DNA of 14,418 nt from Peptococcaceae bacterium UBA5356. GTDB lineage: Bacteria > Bacillota > Peptococcia > DRI-13 > DTU073. How positions within the stretch are numbered: position 1 is the stretch's first letter; each line of letters starts with the position of its first letter. The stretch is from assembly GCA_002407935.1 (NCBI GenBank), contig DHPU01000033.1:1-14418 (forward strand). Reading direction: 5' to 3'. This document shows, in pieces, positions 13,215 through 14,418 of this stretch. Below the pieces are notes generated by a model. It saw only the letters and a program-made list of their open reading frames with translations, did not search any database and was not told where the DNA came from. A program made the translations under genes and the position numbers.

Positions 13215-14297
13215 ATGATTACCGGAGCCCGTGTTTTTAAAACAGGTCTCGCTGTAACTATCAGCATCTATGCCTGTCTATTTCTCAATATCGAAACAAC
13301 GATCTTTGCTGCTACTGCCGCCGTGCTAAATTTGCAGCCCTCGCTCGGCAAAAGCCTGCATACTGCCTTGGAACAAATTCTGATCCATGCTGTTTCCATT
13401 AGTATTGCTATTATTTTTGGTCTAACCATTGGAGGCCATCCCCTTACCATGGGCTTAAGCACGATTATCGTGATTCTCATCAGTAATCGTCTAAAATGGC
13501 ATAGTGGTATGTCCGGTGGAATTATGGCTACTATTTTTGTACTGGCTTCACCGCCGGATCAGTTTCTCAATCATGCTTTTATTCGTTCACTCTCGATTTT
13601 TATCGGAGTAGTCTCGGCTCTCTTCGTAAATACCATTATTGCTCCGCCCCGTTATGAAGCAACACTCTCCCAGAAATTGCTTGAACTAAATCGTTTCATC
13701 TTTCAAACTTTTTCCCAAGCTGTGCAAAATTACATGCAATTAATTACTCTTACTCCCGCCTCTATGAAAGAACTAGATAACGAAGCAACAAAACACTTTC
13801 AGGATGTCCACCATTATTATGACTTATATGAACATGACCTAGGTTCTGCTCAAAATGAAAATAAAGGAACAAAGATTGATTTTTATCAAGAATATTTGAA
13901 TTATAATAAGGGGCTCTGGCAAAGAACAAAAGATATTTTCTTTTTATCCCGAGAGCGAATTACCAGAAGAGACAAGGCTAACCACGACCCGACGGTTAGC
14001 GAAGAATTTCAACAGATTTTGCAACTAATTAATGGTACTCTTGAGCTTTTAACTCATCATAACCAAGAGTTACAAAAAAAAGTTACCGGAGAAACTCCTG
14101 CCCATATTGAGGAACCGCATATTTGGCGTAAACTTGATAATATTCTGGATCAATGGCACAATAATTTTTCCAACGATAATTATTATCACCATGCCCTCAT
14201 CGAAGTTGCTCTCATCACCTACAAAATACGTTGGGCCGCCAAAGAAGCCGTTCATTTGCTTGACATAAATGGAAATAACGGAAATAATAAAAATTGA
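13215..14297 (+). CDS. Aromatic acid exporter family (ArAE/FUSC-like) membrane protein
   Basis: A 360-aa protein with a membrane N-terminal half and a soluble C-terminal half. Hydrophobic segments lie at about 8-25, 28-40, 55-72, 77-90, 100-112 and 122-143, including MITGARVFKTGLAVTISIYA and FAATAAVLNLQPSLGKSL, which resemble the N-terminal domain of ArAE_1 proteins of Bacillota. Residues 148-360 are helical and charged, with the N-terminal part rich in Leu/Gln and the end DINGNNGNNKN. The family is related to AaeB/FUSC aromatic-acid efflux proteins, but the substrate of this subgroup is not established. AGAGG is about 13 nt before the ATG, a long spacing. It lies 35 bp after the capA-like gene with no clear terminator between, so co-transcription is likely. 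Its TGA stop overlaps the tRNA promoter. Confidence 0.82.
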   Translation: MITGARVFKTGLAVTISIYACLFLNIETTIFAATAAVLNLQPSLGKSLHTALEQILIHAVSISIAIIFGLTIGGHPLTMGLSTIIVILISNRLKWHSGMSGGIMATIFVLASPPDQFLNHAFIRSLSIFIGVVSALFVNTIIAPPRYEATLSQKLLELNRFIFQTFSQAVQNYMQLITLTPASMKELDNEATKHFQDVHHYYDLYEHDLGSAQNENKGTKIDFYQEYLNYNKGLWQRTKDIFFLSRERITRRDKANHDPTVSEEFQQILQLINGTLELLTHHNQELQKKVTGETPAHIEEPHIWRKLDNILDQWHNNFSNDNYYHHALIEVALITYKIRWAAKEAVHLLDINGNNGNNKN

Positions 14298-14322
14298 CAT
14301 TTTGCCGTTATGTTCTTATAAT
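14294..14322 (+). promoter_or_regulatory. Perfect consensus sigma-A promoter for tRNA-Thr
   Basis: TTGACA (14294-14299) and TATAAT (14317-14322), both 6 of 6, separated by exactly 17 bp. The -35 contains the TGA stop of the upstream gene. Initiation near 14329 puts the tRNA 5' end about 34 nt downstream, as usual for a strongly expressed tRNA transcript. Confidence 0.85.
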
Positions 14323-14362
14323 TGTTTATGTGTCTACTCACTAATTTTAATGTTTTTTTCAC

Positions 14363-14418
14363 GCTGGTGTAGCTCAGTTGGCAGAGCAGCTGATTCGTAA
14401 TCAGCAGGTCAGCGGTTC
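14363..14418 (+). tRNA. tRNA-Thr (anticodon CGT), 3' end beyond right edge
   Basis: Acceptor 5' strand GCTGGTG (14363-14369), D-arm GCTC / GAGC around AGTTGGCA, anticodon stem GCTGA / TCAGC with loop TTCGTAA. The anticodon CGT at 14396-14398 reads ACG (threonine). The variable region and T-arm begin (AGCGG TTC) before the window ends, so the T-arm 3' half and acceptor 3' strand are missing. The preceding gene is the exporter-like protein; a tRNA cluster may continue to the right. Confidence 0.93.

Overview
The window reads as chromosomal DNA of a low-GC Gram-positive anaerobe (Bacillota, most likely a Clostridia/Peptococcaceae-type organism). The grounds are AAGGAGG/GGGGGA-type ribosome binding sites, frequent GTG starts, lipoproteins with Lgt, and families common there: a PaaK-type ligase paired with a tandem-ACT protein, YitT, CapA and an ArAE-like membrane protein. 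The species call is inference; no rRNA or other marker is present.

Layout, left to right. Minus strand: a small lipoprotein running off the left edge, then lgt with its own terminator. Also minus: a phenylacetate-CoA-ligase-family gene followed by an ACT-domain gene, driven by a promoter in the intergenic region they share with the divergent plus-strand yitT. yitT converges on a minus-strand pair: cobT followed by an unusual membrane-anchored FAD oxidoreductase. Next come nfeD plus an SPFH/stomatin gene (one operon, minus), endonuclease IV (nfo), an unrecognised 88-aa protein, a DUF2062 membrane protein and a subtilisin-like protease, all minus. Divergent from the protease, on the plus strand, are a CapA-like lipoprotein and an aromatic-acid-exporter-like (FUSC-type) membrane protein. 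A tRNA-Thr(CGT) behind a perfect consensus promoter is cut by the right edge.

Most of the window is ordinary housekeeping and accessory metabolism: lipoprotein maturation, acyl-CoA activation, lower-ligand activation for cobamides, membrane quality control and DNA repair. The most striking unexplained object is the roughly 200 bp between cobT and the SPFH gene (7027-7226). It folds into two small hairpins and a large nested structure: a long closing stem, a hairpin with a tandem G-A/G-A internal loop, and a perfect 14-bp hairpin. Its G-U wobbles and G-A pairs fit a plus-strand RNA better than the complement. It could be an undescribed structured RNA or a MITE-like element. Other points of interest are a 7-bp tandem repeat in the nfo leader, two operator-like palindromes in the protease/capA intergenic region, and a 67-residue acidic tail on Lgt. 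No mobile-element genes, CRISPR array or phage genes are seen.
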